From Neobacillus mesonae (GTDB lineage Bacteria > Bacillota > Bacilli > Bacillales > Cytobacillaceae): 64,000 bases of DNA. The notes beneath the pieces were generated by a model. It did no database searches. It saw only the letters and a list, made by a program, of their open reading frames with translations, and had not been told where the DNA came from. The stretch lies in the NCBI RefSeq assembly GCF_023715155.1, contig NZ_JAMBNQ010000009.1:62001-126000 (forward strand), in the 5' to 3' direction. Within the stretch, counting starts at the first letter, position 1; each line of letters opens with the position of its first letter. The translations under genes and the position numbers were made by a program. Of this stretch, positions 27,075-36,120 are shown one piece after another.

Positions 27075-28505
27075 ATGAATTACAGCTCAGTAGAGGAATT
27101 ATGCTTCCAGCATACGAATCTATCAGATGAAGACGTTAATAGAATTAAAGAGGTCGTTGTTAATTTACCGTTAATTGCGGATATTAACAAAGCTAACGTT
27201 TTTATTGATTGTCCTACGAAAGAAGGAAAACATGCAATTGTTGTTGCGGAAGCAGTTCCCACAACAGCCAAATCAGTATATGAAAAATCGGTTGTAGGGA
27301 AATTTGCCTATGAAGCTTTTGAGCCATCTGTATTCCTCACGTTGAGAACAGGAAAACCGGCGTTCTCAAATCGTGCCTTAACACAGGAAGGGAAGACTGT
27401 CGACCAAAGTGTTGTTCCAATCAAAAGATTGGACAATCGGGTGATTGGAACTCTCATTATGGAGAAGGATATCACAGAATTGGTGCAGGGACAGATAAAA
27501 ATGGAAGCGTTAACAGATACAACTGATGTTTTAAGTGGAATTCCCATGGGGACTGCAGAAAATAGACCGATTATTCCTGAAATGATAGAAGAGTCTATTT
27601 TTTATCTGGATCTAAATGGAAAGATTCTTTATTGTAATCCTTCCGGGACAAACCTCATCCAGGAAATTGATCAAGAGGGCACTTGGATAGGAAAACCATT
27701 GGTTTCCTACTTTCCAGTCATCAAAGAGATTTTAAAAGACCCTGATGAACTTATTGTTCAAGAGGCCAAAATGTTAAATAAGGTTTTTCAAATAAAGAAA
27801 ATCCAACTAATAAAGCAAGAAAAAACCGGCGGCACCTTTGTTATTTTCAAAAATATTACCGAGCTCAGGGAAAAGGAAAGAGAATTGATTGTCAAATCAG
27901 TTGCAATACGCGAAATCCATCATCGAGTGAAAAATAATCTGCAAACGGTAGCAAGCCTTTTGCGTCTGCAAATGAGAAGAGGGCTGCCGGAGGAGAGCAA
28001 GGTTCATTTCGTGGAGAGCTTAAACCGGATTACAAGCATTGCATCTGTTTATGAAATTATTCTTTCCGGGTCAAGTGTAGATGATGTTGATCTGTATAAA
28101 CTGATTGAGAAAATTGGCAATACACTTGTGTTAGAAGCAGAACATGATCACAAGCAGATTAGTATTACATACGCAGGTTCTCATTCTCGTATAAATTCTA
28201 ATAAAGCGGTATCAGTGGCATTGGTTGTGAATGAATTAATTCAAAACTGTGTAAAACATGCGTTTAAGTCGCAATCTGCCGGGAAAATTGAGGTTATCTT
28301 CCATCAGAGAAAGGATCAAATGGAAATTCAAGTGATGGACAATGGTGAAGGATATTCACCATTGTCCAAACCATCACTTGGTTTAGATATTGTGAAATTG
28401 ATGATGGAGCATGATTTGTCAGGTCACTTTTCGATTGAAAGAGCCAAGACAGGGACCATAGCAACTGTCAGATTCCCATTACAAAGGGAGGTGGTTCAAC
28501 TGTGA
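27075..28505 (+). CDS. eutW: Ethanolamine sensor histidine kinase EutW
   Basis: 476 aa, cytosolic. An N-terminal HPDK/GAF-like sensor region (about 1-140), a PAS-like segment (about 180-270, MIEESIFYLDLNGKILYCNPSG split), then the HisKA_2 phosphoacceptor REIHHRVKNNLQTVASLL (His near 281) and an HATPase domain with NELIQNCVKHAF and DNGEGYS. This is the kinase type that pairs with ANTAR regulators in Firmicutes eut loci. It overlaps eutV by 4 nt. Known EutW proteins autophosphorylate in response to ethanolamine. Confidence 0.92.
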   Translation: MNYSSVEELCFQHTNLSDEDVNRIKEVVVNLPLIADINKANVFIDCPTKEGKHAIVVAEAVPTTAKSVYEKSVVGKFAYEAFEPSVFLTLRTGKPAFSNRALTQEGKTVDQSVVPIKRLDNRVIGTLIMEKDITELVQGQIKMEALTDTTDVLSGIPMGTAENRPIIPEMIEESIFYLDLNGKILYCNPSGTNLIQEIDQEGTWIGKPLVSYFPVIKEILKDPDELIVQEAKMLNKVFQIKKIQLIKQEKTGGTFVIFKNITELREKERELIVKSVAIREIHHRVKNNLQTVASLLRLQMRRGLPEESKVHFVESLNRITSIASVYEIILSGSSVDDVDLYKLIEKIGNTLVLEAEHDHKQISITYAGSHSRINSNKAVSVALVVNELIQNCVKHAFKSQSAGKIEVIFHQRKDQMEIQVMDNGEGYSPLSKPSLGLDIVKLMMEHDLSGHFSIERAKTGTIATVRFPLQREVVQL

Positions 28506-29074
28506 AAAAAAGAATTATGGTTGTTGAGGATGAATCGATTGTCCGCATGGATATTGCATTTATGCTCGAAGATGCCGGTTACGATGTAGCTGCACAGGCA
28601 GGAGATGGAGAAAAAGCAATTGAACTAGCTTTTAAGCTTGAACCTGATTTAATCATTATGGACATTAAAATGCCAAAAGTAAATGGCTTAAAGGCAAGTG
28701 AAATTATATCCAAAAAATTGAATATCCCTATTCTCATTTTAACGGCTTACAGTCAGCGGGAATACATTGATAAGGCGAAACGGGCCAATATAGTGGGGTA
28801 TTTGGTTAAGCCTATTACAGAAGCCAATTTAATTCCGGCGGTTGAAATAGCCCTGAAACAGGCGGAAACAGCTAATGCTTACAGACAGCAAGTTGAAAAA
28901 ATGAACCAGCAGTTAAATGAAAGAAAAATAGTCGAAAAGGCAAAGGGAATCATCATGGAGAAATTTAATCTCCCCGAAGATGCTGCCTATAGAAAAATGC
29001 GAAAAATCAGCATGAACCAACAGGTAAATCTGGAAAATGTAGCAAAGCGGATTATATTAAAATATAACGCTTAA
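28502..29074 (+). CDS. eutV: Response regulator with ANTAR RNA-binding domain, EutV
   Basis: 190 aa with GTG start overlapping the eutW stop. Receiver domain to about residue 120 with phosphoacceptor Asp in LIIMDIKMP and Lys in YLVKPI; coiled-coil linker (QQVEKMNQQLNERKIVEKAKG); C-terminal ANTAR domain (IIMEKFNLPEDAAYRKMRKIS). Phosphorylated EutV dimers bind paired hairpins in leader RNA and prevent terminator formation. Two leaders with suitable hairpins lie downstream, at 29097 and 31462. Confidence 0.95.
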   Translation: MKKRIMVVEDESIVRMDIAFMLEDAGYDVAAQAGDGEKAIELAFKLEPDLIIMDIKMPKVNGLKASEIISKKLNIPILILTAYSQREYIDKAKRANIVGYLVKPITEANLIPAVEIALKQAETANAYRQQVEKMNQQLNERKIVEKAKGIIMEKFNLPEDAAYRKMRKISMNQQVNLENVAKRIILKYNA

Positions 29075-29096
29075 ACTTTACACAAGTGAATAGACC

Positions 29097-29157
29097 GAGC
29101 AAAGGTGCTTTAGCGTTTTCGTTTTACGAAACCGCAGGGCACCTTTTTGTCTTTTTT
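29097..29157 (+). promoter_or_regulatory. eutH leader: ANTAR-type hairpin overlapping an intrinsic terminator
   Basis: GAGC-[AAAGGT]-GCTT (29097-29110) makes a small hairpin whose hexaloop has A at position 1 and G at 4, as EutV sites require. The loop and 3' arm are also the left arm of a terminator: AAAGGTGC (29101-29108) pairs with GCACCTTT (29139-29146). An inner stem (GCGTTTTCGT/ACGAAACCGC) and a T-rich tail reach 29157. The second hairpin of the usual ANTAR pair is not obvious. Confidence 0.65.
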
Positions 29158-29258
29158 ACAGCCGTTAATATTTTTAATAGAAAAGTCTGCCAGTAAGCAT
29201 GCTTACATTTTCCGTTTTAATAAATAGTAAACAAAACATAGTCAAGGAGGGAATTTTT

Positions 29259-30518
29259 ATGGAAATGGTAGGAAAAGTAGTCATTTATATTATTATGACA
29301 TGTGCCGTCTTAGGGGCTTTTGCCGCGATACGTAACAGTGATGAAGGATTAGGAGCACAATTCATGGAAGGGCTGCATGCTGTGGGGCATATCTTTGTAC
29401 CAGCAGCAGGAATTATGGCATCCATTCCATATTTATCATGGTTTATTGGCAAAGTTTGCGGCCCATTTTTCTCAGCCATTGGTGCTGACCCGGCGATTGC
29501 GGCTACATCGATTTTGGCAACCGACATGGGCGGCTACCAATTAGCGGAAGTATTAAAGCAAACCCAAGAGGGCTGGATTATGGCCATGATCGTTGGTTTT
29601 ATGGCTGGGGCAACAATTGTATTCTCGATTCCGATGGGACTTGCGATGCTGGATAAACGGGATCATAAATATATGGCGCTCGGAGTCATGGCTGGCGTTT
29701 TAACCATTCCGATTGGAGCGCTCATTTCCAGTACCATAATCTTTTTATCCAATTCTAAAGTTCGCGATTTCATTTCAACTACTGGTGAGGCAAAATACCA
29801 ATTTGCTTTAGCTTATGGTCAAATACTGTTAAATTTACTCCCACTTCTTATTTTCGTTGTAGTCATCGCCTTAGGTCTCTATTTCTTTCCAGATTTCATG
29901 ATCAAAGCCTTTATGTGGTTTGGACGAATTATGGATGCTGGAATTAAACTGGTGTTAGTTTTTTCAATCGTTGAAATTTTTACAGGTCTATTCTCGACGG
30001 TATTTGGCAGCTGGGGCTTTCATCCAATCATGGCTGATAAAGAAGACCAATTCCGTGCCTTGGAAACAGCGGGTTACATTGGAATTATGCTGGCTGGGGC
30101 ATTCCCGATGGTGTATTTACTGCAAAAATATGCAGGAGGCCCGCTCGAATCCATTGGTGGTAAAATCGGTCTTAGCAAAGAAGGCAGTGCAGGACTGGTT
30201 GCTACAATTGCGAATATCCTGGCAATGTTTAAACTGGTAAAAACGATGCCGCCGAAAGACAAAGTGATTAATATTGCGTTTGCGGTCTGTTCAGCATTCT
30301 TACTTGGGGATCATTTATCCTTTTCAGCCAACTTTCAGCCGACATTAATTTTACCGATTATCATTGGAAAATTCTCTGCTGGATTAATTGGAATCGGTCT
30401 TGCTTACTGGTTATCCGTTCCGAAAGCACTTGAATTGGAGAAGAAAGACCGTGAAGCCGGCATCATTGGGAAAGATGAGTATTTGCCAAAACAAGAAAAC
30501 GAATCAATGGCTGGTTAA
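29259..30518 (+). CDS. eutH: Ethanolamine permease EutH
   Basis: 419 aa, about eleven membrane segments, EutH family throughout (GLGAQFMEGLHAVGHIFVPAAG, ATSILATDMGGYQLAE, FLLGDHLSFSANFQP). It allows ethanolamine entry when the external concentration or pH is low. AAGGAGGG precedes the ATG at 29259; an upstream in-frame start at 29199 lacks a ribosome site and lies in the leader. First structural gene after the leader terminator. Confidence 0.95.
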   Translation: MEMVGKVVIYIIMTCAVLGAFAAIRNSDEGLGAQFMEGLHAVGHIFVPAAGIMASIPYLSWFIGKVCGPFFSAIGADPAIAATSILATDMGGYQLAEVLKQTQEGWIMAMIVGFMAGATIVFSIPMGLAMLDKRDHKYMALGVMAGVLTIPIGALISSTIIFLSNSKVRDFISTTGEAKYQFALAYGQILLNLLPLLIFVVVIALGLYFFPDFMIKAFMWFGRIMDAGIKLVLVFSIVEIFTGLFSTVFGSWGFHPIMADKEDQFRALETAGYIGIMLAGAFPMVYLLQKYAGGPLESIGGKIGLSKEGSAGLVATIANILAMFKLVKTMPPKDKVINIAFAVCSAFLLGDHLSFSANFQPTLILPIIIGKFSAGLIGIGLAYWLSVPKALELEKKDREAGIIGKDEYLPKQENESMAG

Positions 30519-30549
30519 GTAAAAACGGATCTCAAAGGAGGGGAATTGG

Positions 30550-30891
30550 ATGAGTGAAGAGAAAAAACGGTTCATCCAGGAGTTTGTACCCGGGAAACAG
30601 GTTACGTTAAGTCATTTAATTGCCAATCCTGAACCTGATATGTTTGATAAGCTGGGGATTCAACAGGCCGGTGCCATGGGAATTCTAACGTTAACCCCAA
30701 GTGAAACGGTCATTATAGCAGGGGATTTGGCGACAAAAGCAGCGGATGTTCAAATTGGCTTTCTAGATCGATTTACCGGCAGCCTTGTCATTATTGGCAG
30801 TGTTTCCTCCGTACAGATGGCAATGGAAGAAGTCAATCGTTTTTTGTCAGAAGTACTAAGGTATACTCCGGCAGATATTACTAAGTCATAA
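30550..30891 (+). CDS. eutS: Microcompartment shell protein EutS
   Basis: 113 aa, circularly permuted BMC-H domain of the EutS/PduU type. N-terminal beta-barrel strand ([20 protein letters not shown]), then [34 protein letters not shown] and the closing [19 protein letters not shown]. It forms bent hexamers in the shell facets. AAAGGAGGGG precedes the ATG. Confidence 0.95.
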   Translation: MSEEKKRFIQEFVPGKQVTLSHLIANPEPDMFDKLGIQQAGAMGILTLTPSETVIIAGDLATKAADVQIGFLDRFTGSLVIIGSVSSVQMAMEEVNRFLSEVLRYTPADITKS

Positions 30892-30903
30892 GGGGTGCTG
30901 AAA

Positions 30904-31404
30904 TTGGCAAAGAAAAATAGGGCGATGCTGATCGGTTCCATTGGCGTTGGAAAATCCACATTAACCAATGCCCTCCTTGAGAGGAATGCAGACGCGGTTA
31001 AAACCCAGACGCTGACTTATTATGACTGGATTGTGGATACACCTGGCGAATATACGGAAAATCCTTTATTCTACAAAAATATTATGGCAACTGCTTTGGA
31101 GGTAACCCATATCCTATTTTTGCAGGATGCAACAAAGCAAAAAACGATATTTCCGCCGGGATTCAGCACAGGTTTTAATAAGCTTCCCATTGGAGTAGTC
31201 ACTAAATGTGATGCTGAAGGTGCAGATGTTCCGAAAGCGATTGAACAATTAAAACGGGCCCTGCCTAAAGGACCCATCGTTGTTTCCTCTTCGGTAACCG
31301 GACAGGGCCTGCAGGAAATTCGTGATTTGGTGAAATGCAATTCGCTGGTGGAGATGAATGAGGCCATGCAATCAGTATCCGATGATGTCGTGATTTTTGT
31401 CTGA
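30904..31404 (+). CDS. eutP: EutP (PduV/EutP family P-loop protein)
   Basis: 166 aa. Walker A GSIGVGKST at about residue 9, DTPGEY and TKCD as the other nucleotide motifs. AAGGGGTG points to the TTG at 30904 rather than the GTG at 30895, which lies within the ribosome site. EutP resembles small GTPases; a published report assigns acetate kinase activity to a homologue, which would complete acetate formation after PduL. No separate acetate kinase gene is in the locus. Confidence 0.92.
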   Translation: MAKKNRAMLIGSIGVGKSTLTNALLERNADAVKTQTLTYYDWIVDTPGEYTENPLFYKNIMATALEVTHILFLQDATKQKTIFPPGFSTGFNKLPIGVVTKCDAEGADVPKAIEQLKRALPKGPIVVSSSVTGQGLQEIRDLVKCNSLVEMNEAMQSVSDDVVIFV

Positions 31405-31409
31405 AACCC

Positions 31410-31438
31410 TTTACAAGTGTCGGAAAATAGACTATATT
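31410..31438 (+). promoter_or_regulatory. Internal promoter ahead of eutA
   Basis: TTTACA at 31410-31415 and TATATT at 31433-31438 with 17 nt between, just after the eutP stop and before the second leader terminator. Confidence 0.6.
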
Positions 31439-31461
31439 ACTAGTATAAAAATGAATTTGTG

Positions 31462-31527
31462 AAGGCAAAGGCGCCTTATATGAAACTATCTTTTCTTTAA
31501 GATGGTCCATATAAGGTGCCTTTTTTT
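31462..31527 (+). promoter_or_regulatory. eutA leader: ANTAR-type hairpin overlapping a strong terminator
   Basis: AAGGC-[AAAGGC]-GCCTT (31462-31477) is a perfect 5-bp hairpin whose hexaloop has A1 and G4. Its 3' half is shared with the left arm (31468-31482) of a 15-bp terminator stem whose right arm is 31508-31522, followed by seven T. The loop core GCAAAGGYGC is the same as in the eutH leader. This strongly suggests a second EutV antitermination site controlling eutA and the enzymes and shell genes downstream. Confidence 0.75.
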
Positions 31528-31549
31528 CGTAGTTTTTTGCAGGAATGGG

Positions 31550-33013
31550 GTGAGTGCTATCAAAAAATATGAGCCTCAGCAGGAGGAGATCCTGAGTGCG
31601 GGTATTGATATTGGTACGAGTACAACAAAACTTGTGATTAGCAAATTTTCACTGATGAATATGGCTGGCGGCGCTCATATGCCGCGAATCGAAATCATTG
31701 ATAAAAAAGTTTTGTATCGCAGCCCCATTTTTCGTACGCCGCTGCTATCCGCGACAACCATTGATATGAAAGCAGTTGATGAGCTGGTAAAGAAAGAATA
31801 CCAAAGCGCTGGAGTAGAAACAAAAGACATTCAAACGGGTGCCGTCATTATAACAGGTGAAACGGCAACAAAGCAGAACGCCCAGGAAATGGTCCATCAT
31901 TTATCAGATCAAGCTGGGGATTTCTTGGTTGCTGCAGCAGGACCGGATTTGGAAGGAATCATCGCGGCTAAAGGCTCCGGTGCCTATGAGTATTCAAAAA
32001 AGACAGGGAAAACCATTGCCAATATTGATATCGGCGGGGGAACGGCCAATGTTGCTGTATTCAAATCAGGAAAATTGTGCGGCACCTGTACATTACATAT
32101 CGGGGGCCGATTAATTGAATTTTCCGGTAATCAGATAAAAAGCATTTCATCTCCTATAAAAGCATTGTTTCGGCAATGGGGTGATCCTTTCAGTGGTATG
32201 AGAGAAGGGGACAGCCGTAACCGCCAGGAAATAAAATCACTGACAGGTTTTATGGCTGCCGTCATTGCAAGAATGCTAAATCGTGAATTACTGCCAGCCG
32301 ATCAGCCGCTGCTTCTGGGGCATGAACCAGATTGGCAGGAAGCCATTGATGCCATCATGTTTTCGGGTGGAATAAGTGAATGTCTTTATCATTATGAGGC
32401 CGGAACTCCAGCGACTGCACACTATGATGACATTGGTGAAATACTTGCCGCTTCTTTGCGGGAAAGCAAAGAGTTAGCTCAATGGCAATGGATTCATCCG
32501 GATGAAACCGTACGGGCCACCGTACTTGGTGCCGGTACACAAACAACGGAAATAAGCGGCGCCACGATTCATGTGGAAGCAAGCGACTTGCCAATCAGGA
32601 ATCTCCCTGTGTTCCAAGTTCCGTTTCGGCATGATGTAAAGGATGGTCTAAAACGGATGCATGAGTCAGTGCAGCAGGCACTGGAAATATACGATTCACA
32701 GAGAGACGGGCAAAATTTTGCTTTATATATAACGGAACTGCCATATTTAGGCTTTCGGGATGTGCAGGAATTGGCTGCTGCGATATTAGACGCTATCAGG
32801 ATAAAGCCAAATCCAGAACAGCCTTTAGTCCTTGTTTTAGAAAGCGATCATGCAAAGGTTCTTGGACAGACGATTAAGGTGCAGAAACCAAATCAAAGAA
32901 TTATCTGTATTGATCAAATTAAAGTAGAGCACGGTGATTATATTGATATCGGACATTTGCTGCAAACAAATGTGGTTCCGGTCGTCATTAAAACATTAAC
33001 ATTCCATCATTAG
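31550..33013 (+). CDS. eutA: Ethanolamine ammonia-lyase reactivating factor EutA
   Basis: 487 aa, actin-like ATPase fold: phosphate-1 motif GIDIGTSTTKLVIS, phosphate-2 ANIDIGGGTANVAVF, and IMFSGGISEC. It exchanges damaged cobalamin on EutBC with ATP. The frame is open from 31502, which lies within the terminator; the GTG at 31550 is the first reasonable start, ahead of SAIKKYEPQQEE. 16 nt before eutB. Confidence 0.93.
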   Translation: MSAIKKYEPQQEEILSAGIDIGTSTTKLVISKFSLMNMAGGAHMPRIEIIDKKVLYRSPIFRTPLLSATTIDMKAVDELVKKEYQSAGVETKDIQTGAVIITGETATKQNAQEMVHHLSDQAGDFLVAAAGPDLEGIIAAKGSGAYEYSKKTGKTIANIDIGGGTANVAVFKSGKLCGTCTLHIGGRLIEFSGNQIKSISSPIKALFRQWGDPFSGMREGDSRNRQEIKSLTGFMAAVIARMLNRELLPADQPLLLGHEPDWQEAIDAIMFSGGISECLYHYEAGTPATAHYDDIGEILAASLRESKELAQWQWIHPDETVRATVLGAGTQTTEISGATIHVEASDLPIRNLPVFQVPFRHDVKDGLKRMHESVQQALEIYDSQRDGQNFALYITELPYLGFRDVQELAAAILDAIRIKPNPEQPLVLVLESDHAKVLGQTIKVQKPNQRIICIDQIKVEHGDYIDIGHLLQTNVVPVVIKTLTFHH

Positions 33014-33029
33014 GAAAGGGGGATATTCC

Positions 33030-34403
33030 TTGAAGCTGCAAACAACCTATTTAGGTACAGTCTATCAATTTACTTCTTTAAAGGATTTATTAGCCAAAGC
33101 GAACGAAGAGAAATCGGGAGACCGCTTGGCCGGCTTGGCTGCTGAAACAGTCCAGGAGCGAATCGCGGCAAAACTAGTTCTTAGCCATTTGACACTGGCT
33201 GATATCCGGGAAAACCCATTGCTGCCTCCTGAACAGGATGAAGTATCACGAATCATAGAATCACAGTTGAATGACCCCGTTTATCAATCAATTAAGAATT
33301 GGTCGGTTGCGGAGCTGCGTGAGTATATTTTAAACGACACAACGACCGGTGAAGATTTAAAGCGTCTCAGCCGGGGATTAAACAGTGAAATGATCGCGGC
33401 AACGGCTAAACTGATGTCCAATCTTGATCTTGTCCATGCGGCAAATAAAATTGAAATTTTAACAAAATGCAATATTACGATTGGCTATAAAGGAACCCTG
33501 GCATCCCGCCTGCAGCCAAACCATCCAACCGACAATGTGGAAGGCATGATTGCCTCCTTAAAGGAAGGTTTATCCTATGGGATTGGTGATGCTGTCATCG
33601 GGATTAACCCGGTTGAAGATTCTGTTGAAAGTGTCAAACGGCTGCTGCATGCCACACATAATTTTATTCAAGAATGGGAAATTCCAACACAAAACTGTGT
33701 GCTCGCCCATGTAACCGCCCAAATGAAGGCCGTCGAACAAGGCGCGCCTGCCGATATGATTTTCCAGAGCATAGCTGGAACGGAAGCGGCAAACCGGTCG
33801 TTTGGCATCACAGCCTCACTGCTGGAGGAAGCAAACGAGATGGCAAAGACATTAGGTACTGGAACCGGACCGCAGCGTTTATATTTTGAAACCGGGCAGG
33901 GGTCCGAATTATCAGCGGAGGCTCATTTTGGGATTGACCAAATGACGCTGGAAGCGAGAAATTATGGTTTTGCCCGCTATTATGATCCTTACATTGTAAA
34001 TACGGTTGTCGGCTTTATTGGACCAGAGTATTTGTATAACAACAAACAGGTGATCCGGGCTGGTTTAGAAGACCATTTCATGGGTAAAATGCACGGTATT
34101 CCAATGGGTGTTGATATATGTTACACCAACCATATTAAGGCTGACCAAAACGACATTGAAGATTTAGGGGTACTGTTAACCGCGGCCGGGGTGAATTTTA
34201 TTATCGCAGCACCGATGGGCGATGATTGTATGTTAAATTATCAATCTATGAGCTACCATGATGTCGCAACACTGCGGCAAACAATGAATAAACGACCATC
34301 CCCGATTTTTGCTGAATGGCTTGAAAAAATGGGCATTATGGAGAACGGGAAGCTAAGTAAGATTGCCGGAGATCCTACCATTTTTTCTAAAGGGAGGAGT
34401 TAA
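33030..34403 (+). CDS. eutB: Ethanolamine ammonia-lyase large subunit EutB
   Basis: 457-aa TIM barrel with TTG start behind AAAGGGGG. Characteristic stretches: NSEMIAATAKLMSNLDLVHAA, GTLASRLQPNHPTDN, YFETGQGSELSAEAHFGIDQ and GIPMGVDICYTNH. With EutC and adenosylcobalamin it converts ethanolamine to acetaldehyde and ammonia inside the compartment. Full length. No cobalamin adenosyltransferase (EutT) is encoded in the window. Confidence 0.97.
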   Translation: MKLQTTYLGTVYQFTSLKDLLAKANEEKSGDRLAGLAAETVQERIAAKLVLSHLTLADIRENPLLPPEQDEVSRIIESQLNDPVYQSIKNWSVAELREYILNDTTTGEDLKRLSRGLNSEMIAATAKLMSNLDLVHAANKIEILTKCNITIGYKGTLASRLQPNHPTDNVEGMIASLKEGLSYGIGDAVIGINPVEDSVESVKRLLHATHNFIQEWEIPTQNCVLAHVTAQMKAVEQGAPADMIFQSIAGTEAANRSFGITASLLEEANEMAKTLGTGTGPQRLYFETGQGSELSAEAHFGIDQMTLEARNYGFARYYDPYIVNTVVGFIGPEYLYNNKQVIRAGLEDHFMGKMHGIPMGVDICYTNHIKADQNDIEDLGVLLTAAGVNFIIAAPMGDDCMLNYQSMSYHDVATLRQTMNKRPSPIFAEWLEKMGIMENGKLSKIAGDPTIFSKGRS

Positions 34404-34408
34404 CTAAC

Positions 34409-35437
34409 ATGAACCCTGAGCTAATTGAAAAAGTAACCAAACTGATTGTTGAAAAATTACAAACACAGAATGGCACGGGCAGCAGCCATTCACATGCATC
34501 TGCTGAACCAAAAACTGCAGTGAAGTTTTGGAATCATACATCGGCAGCATCTGTCAGTGATTTTCAGGCAGCAGCAGAACCAAGCGGGCTGGCAGAAAAA
34601 ACAGCTGGGAATGAATTGATTACATTCGGAAGCTATTCTGAAAGAAGACAGGCAGATTCCAAAAAACGAATTGTAAAAGAACAAACCAAAGACATCGTTC
34701 ACCCATCATCCGGAATTGAAAATCCATATGATCCGGAAGGGTTAAAAGAGCTAATAAGTAAGACCCCTGCCAGAATAGGGATTGGCCGTGCAGGATTACG
34801 GCCCAAAACAGAGACATGGCTGAAATTCCGTTTTGATCATGCGGCGGCTGTTGATGCTGTATATGGAACTGTCAATGAAGAGCTGTTAAACCGTCTTGAT
34901 TTGTTCAAAGTCAGCACCATGGTTAGTGATAAAGAGGTTTATATCCGCCGTCCTGATTATGGGAGAAAGTTGTCTGAAGAAGCGAAACAGATGATTAGTG
35001 AAAAATGCCCGAAAGAGCCGGCCGTGCAGATTATTATTTCGGATGGTCTAAGCTCCAGTGCAGTGGAAGAAAATGTGGAGGATGTTTATTTGTCACTGCA
35101 GCAGTCACTGAAGAGCCTGGGAATTGATACCGGCATCCCATTTTATATTGAAAAAGGCCGTGTGGCCGTGATGGATGATGTCGGTGAATTGCTGCAGCCA
35201 AAAGTGATTGTTCTCTTGATTGGTGAACGCCCAGGGCTTGTCAGTGCAGAAAGTTTAAGTGCCTATTTATGCTATATGCCAAGAAAAGGAACCATTGAAG
35301 CAGACCGGATGGTTATTTCAAACATTCATAAAGGAGGGATTCCTCCTGTTGAGGCTGGTGCCTATATTGGAACGGTTGTTCAAAAAATCCTGAAATATGA
35401 AGCCAGCGGTGTATCGCTTGTGCAAAAGGAAAGCTAG
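34409..35437 (+). CDS. eutC: Ethanolamine ammonia-lyase small subunit EutC, with long N-terminal extension
   Basis: 342 aa against about 295 for E. coli EutC. Residues 1-21 (ELIEKVTKLIVEKLQTQ) form an amphipathic helix of encapsulation-peptide type; about 80 Ser/Ala/Lys-rich residues follow as a flexible linker. The catalytic core begins near residue 105 (ISKTPARIGIGRAGLRPKT) and shows the cobalamin-binding features VSDKEVYIRRPDYGR, IIISDGLSSSAV and GERPGL. The extended linker may let the lyase be tethered to the shell. Confidence 0.95.
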   Translation: MNPELIEKVTKLIVEKLQTQNGTGSSHSHASAEPKTAVKFWNHTSAASVSDFQAAAEPSGLAEKTAGNELITFGSYSERRQADSKKRIVKEQTKDIVHPSSGIENPYDPEGLKELISKTPARIGIGRAGLRPKTETWLKFRFDHAAAVDAVYGTVNEELLNRLDLFKVSTMVSDKEVYIRRPDYGRKLSEEAKQMISEKCPKEPAVQIIISDGLSSSAVEENVEDVYLSLQQSLKSLGIDTGIPFYIEKGRVAVMDDVGELLQPKVIVLLIGERPGLVSAESLSAYLCYMPRKGTIEADRMVISNIHKGGIPPVEAGAYIGTVVQKILKYEASGVSLVQKES

Positions 35438-35446
35438 GGGGAATGA

Positions 35447-36100
35447 ATGGTGTTGGAACGTATTTATGCAGACATATTGGCTGTTCGAATTATCCCCAAT
35501 GTTGACCCTGATTTGGCCAAACAATTTAATCTTGAACCACACCAGCGCAGTTTAGCCATATTTACTTCAACCGTAGATGATATTGGTTATACAGCTTTGG
35601 ATGAAGCGACCAAGAGGGCCGATGTGGACGTTGTCTATGCCCGCTCCTTTTATGCGGGTTCAGGTCATGCTTCAGGACCGCTGTCAGGCGAAATGATTGG
35701 GATTTTAGCAGGGCCGTCACCTGATGAAGTACAAAGCGGAGTTGACGCGGTACGGCAAACGGTGGAAACCTCTGCCTATTTTGAAGCGTTAAATCCTGAA
35801 AAAACCCATGCCCTATACGCTCATGTTGTGTCCAGTACGGGTTCCTATTTATCAAAAGAGGCAGGAATAAATCGAGGCGAGGCGCTGGCCTATTTAATTG
35901 CTCCGCCATTAGAAGCAGTTTACGGTTTGGATGCAGCTTTAAAAGCTGCCGATGTGAAATTGGTGAAGTTCTTCGGACCGCCGTCTGAAACAAACTTTGG
36001 CGGTGCACTGTTAACCGGATCGCAATCGGCCTGCCAGGCAGCAGCGGATGCTTTCCGTGAGACCATCATCGATATCGCTGAAAATCCAATCAAATATTAA
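35447..36100 (+). CDS. eutL: Microcompartment shell protein EutL (tandem BMC, trimer)
   Basis: 217 aa, two permuted BMC domains: GYTALDEATKRADVDVVYARSFYAG in the first half, and EALAYLIAPPLEAVYGLDAALKAADV split over the second. EutL trimers carry the gated central pore thought to pass larger cofactors. ATG preceded by AGGGGGAA. Confidence 0.95.
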   Translation: MVLERIYADILAVRIIPNVDPDLAKQFNLEPHQRSLAIFTSTVDDIGYTALDEATKRADVDVVYARSFYAGSGHASGPLSGEMIGILAGPSPDEVQSGVDAVRQTVETSAYFEALNPEKTHALYAHVVSSTGSYLSKEAGINRGEALAYLIAPPLEAVYGLDAALKAADVKLVKFFGPPSETNFGGALLTGSQSACQAAADAFRETIIDIAENPIKY

Positions 36101-36120
36101 TGATAAGGGAGTGTGTCAGA

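Noticed and set aside
26950..29258. Cobalamin riboswitch controlling eut
   Set aside because: Some eut loci have one; neither the eutW nor the eutH leader shows the B12-box or enough length.
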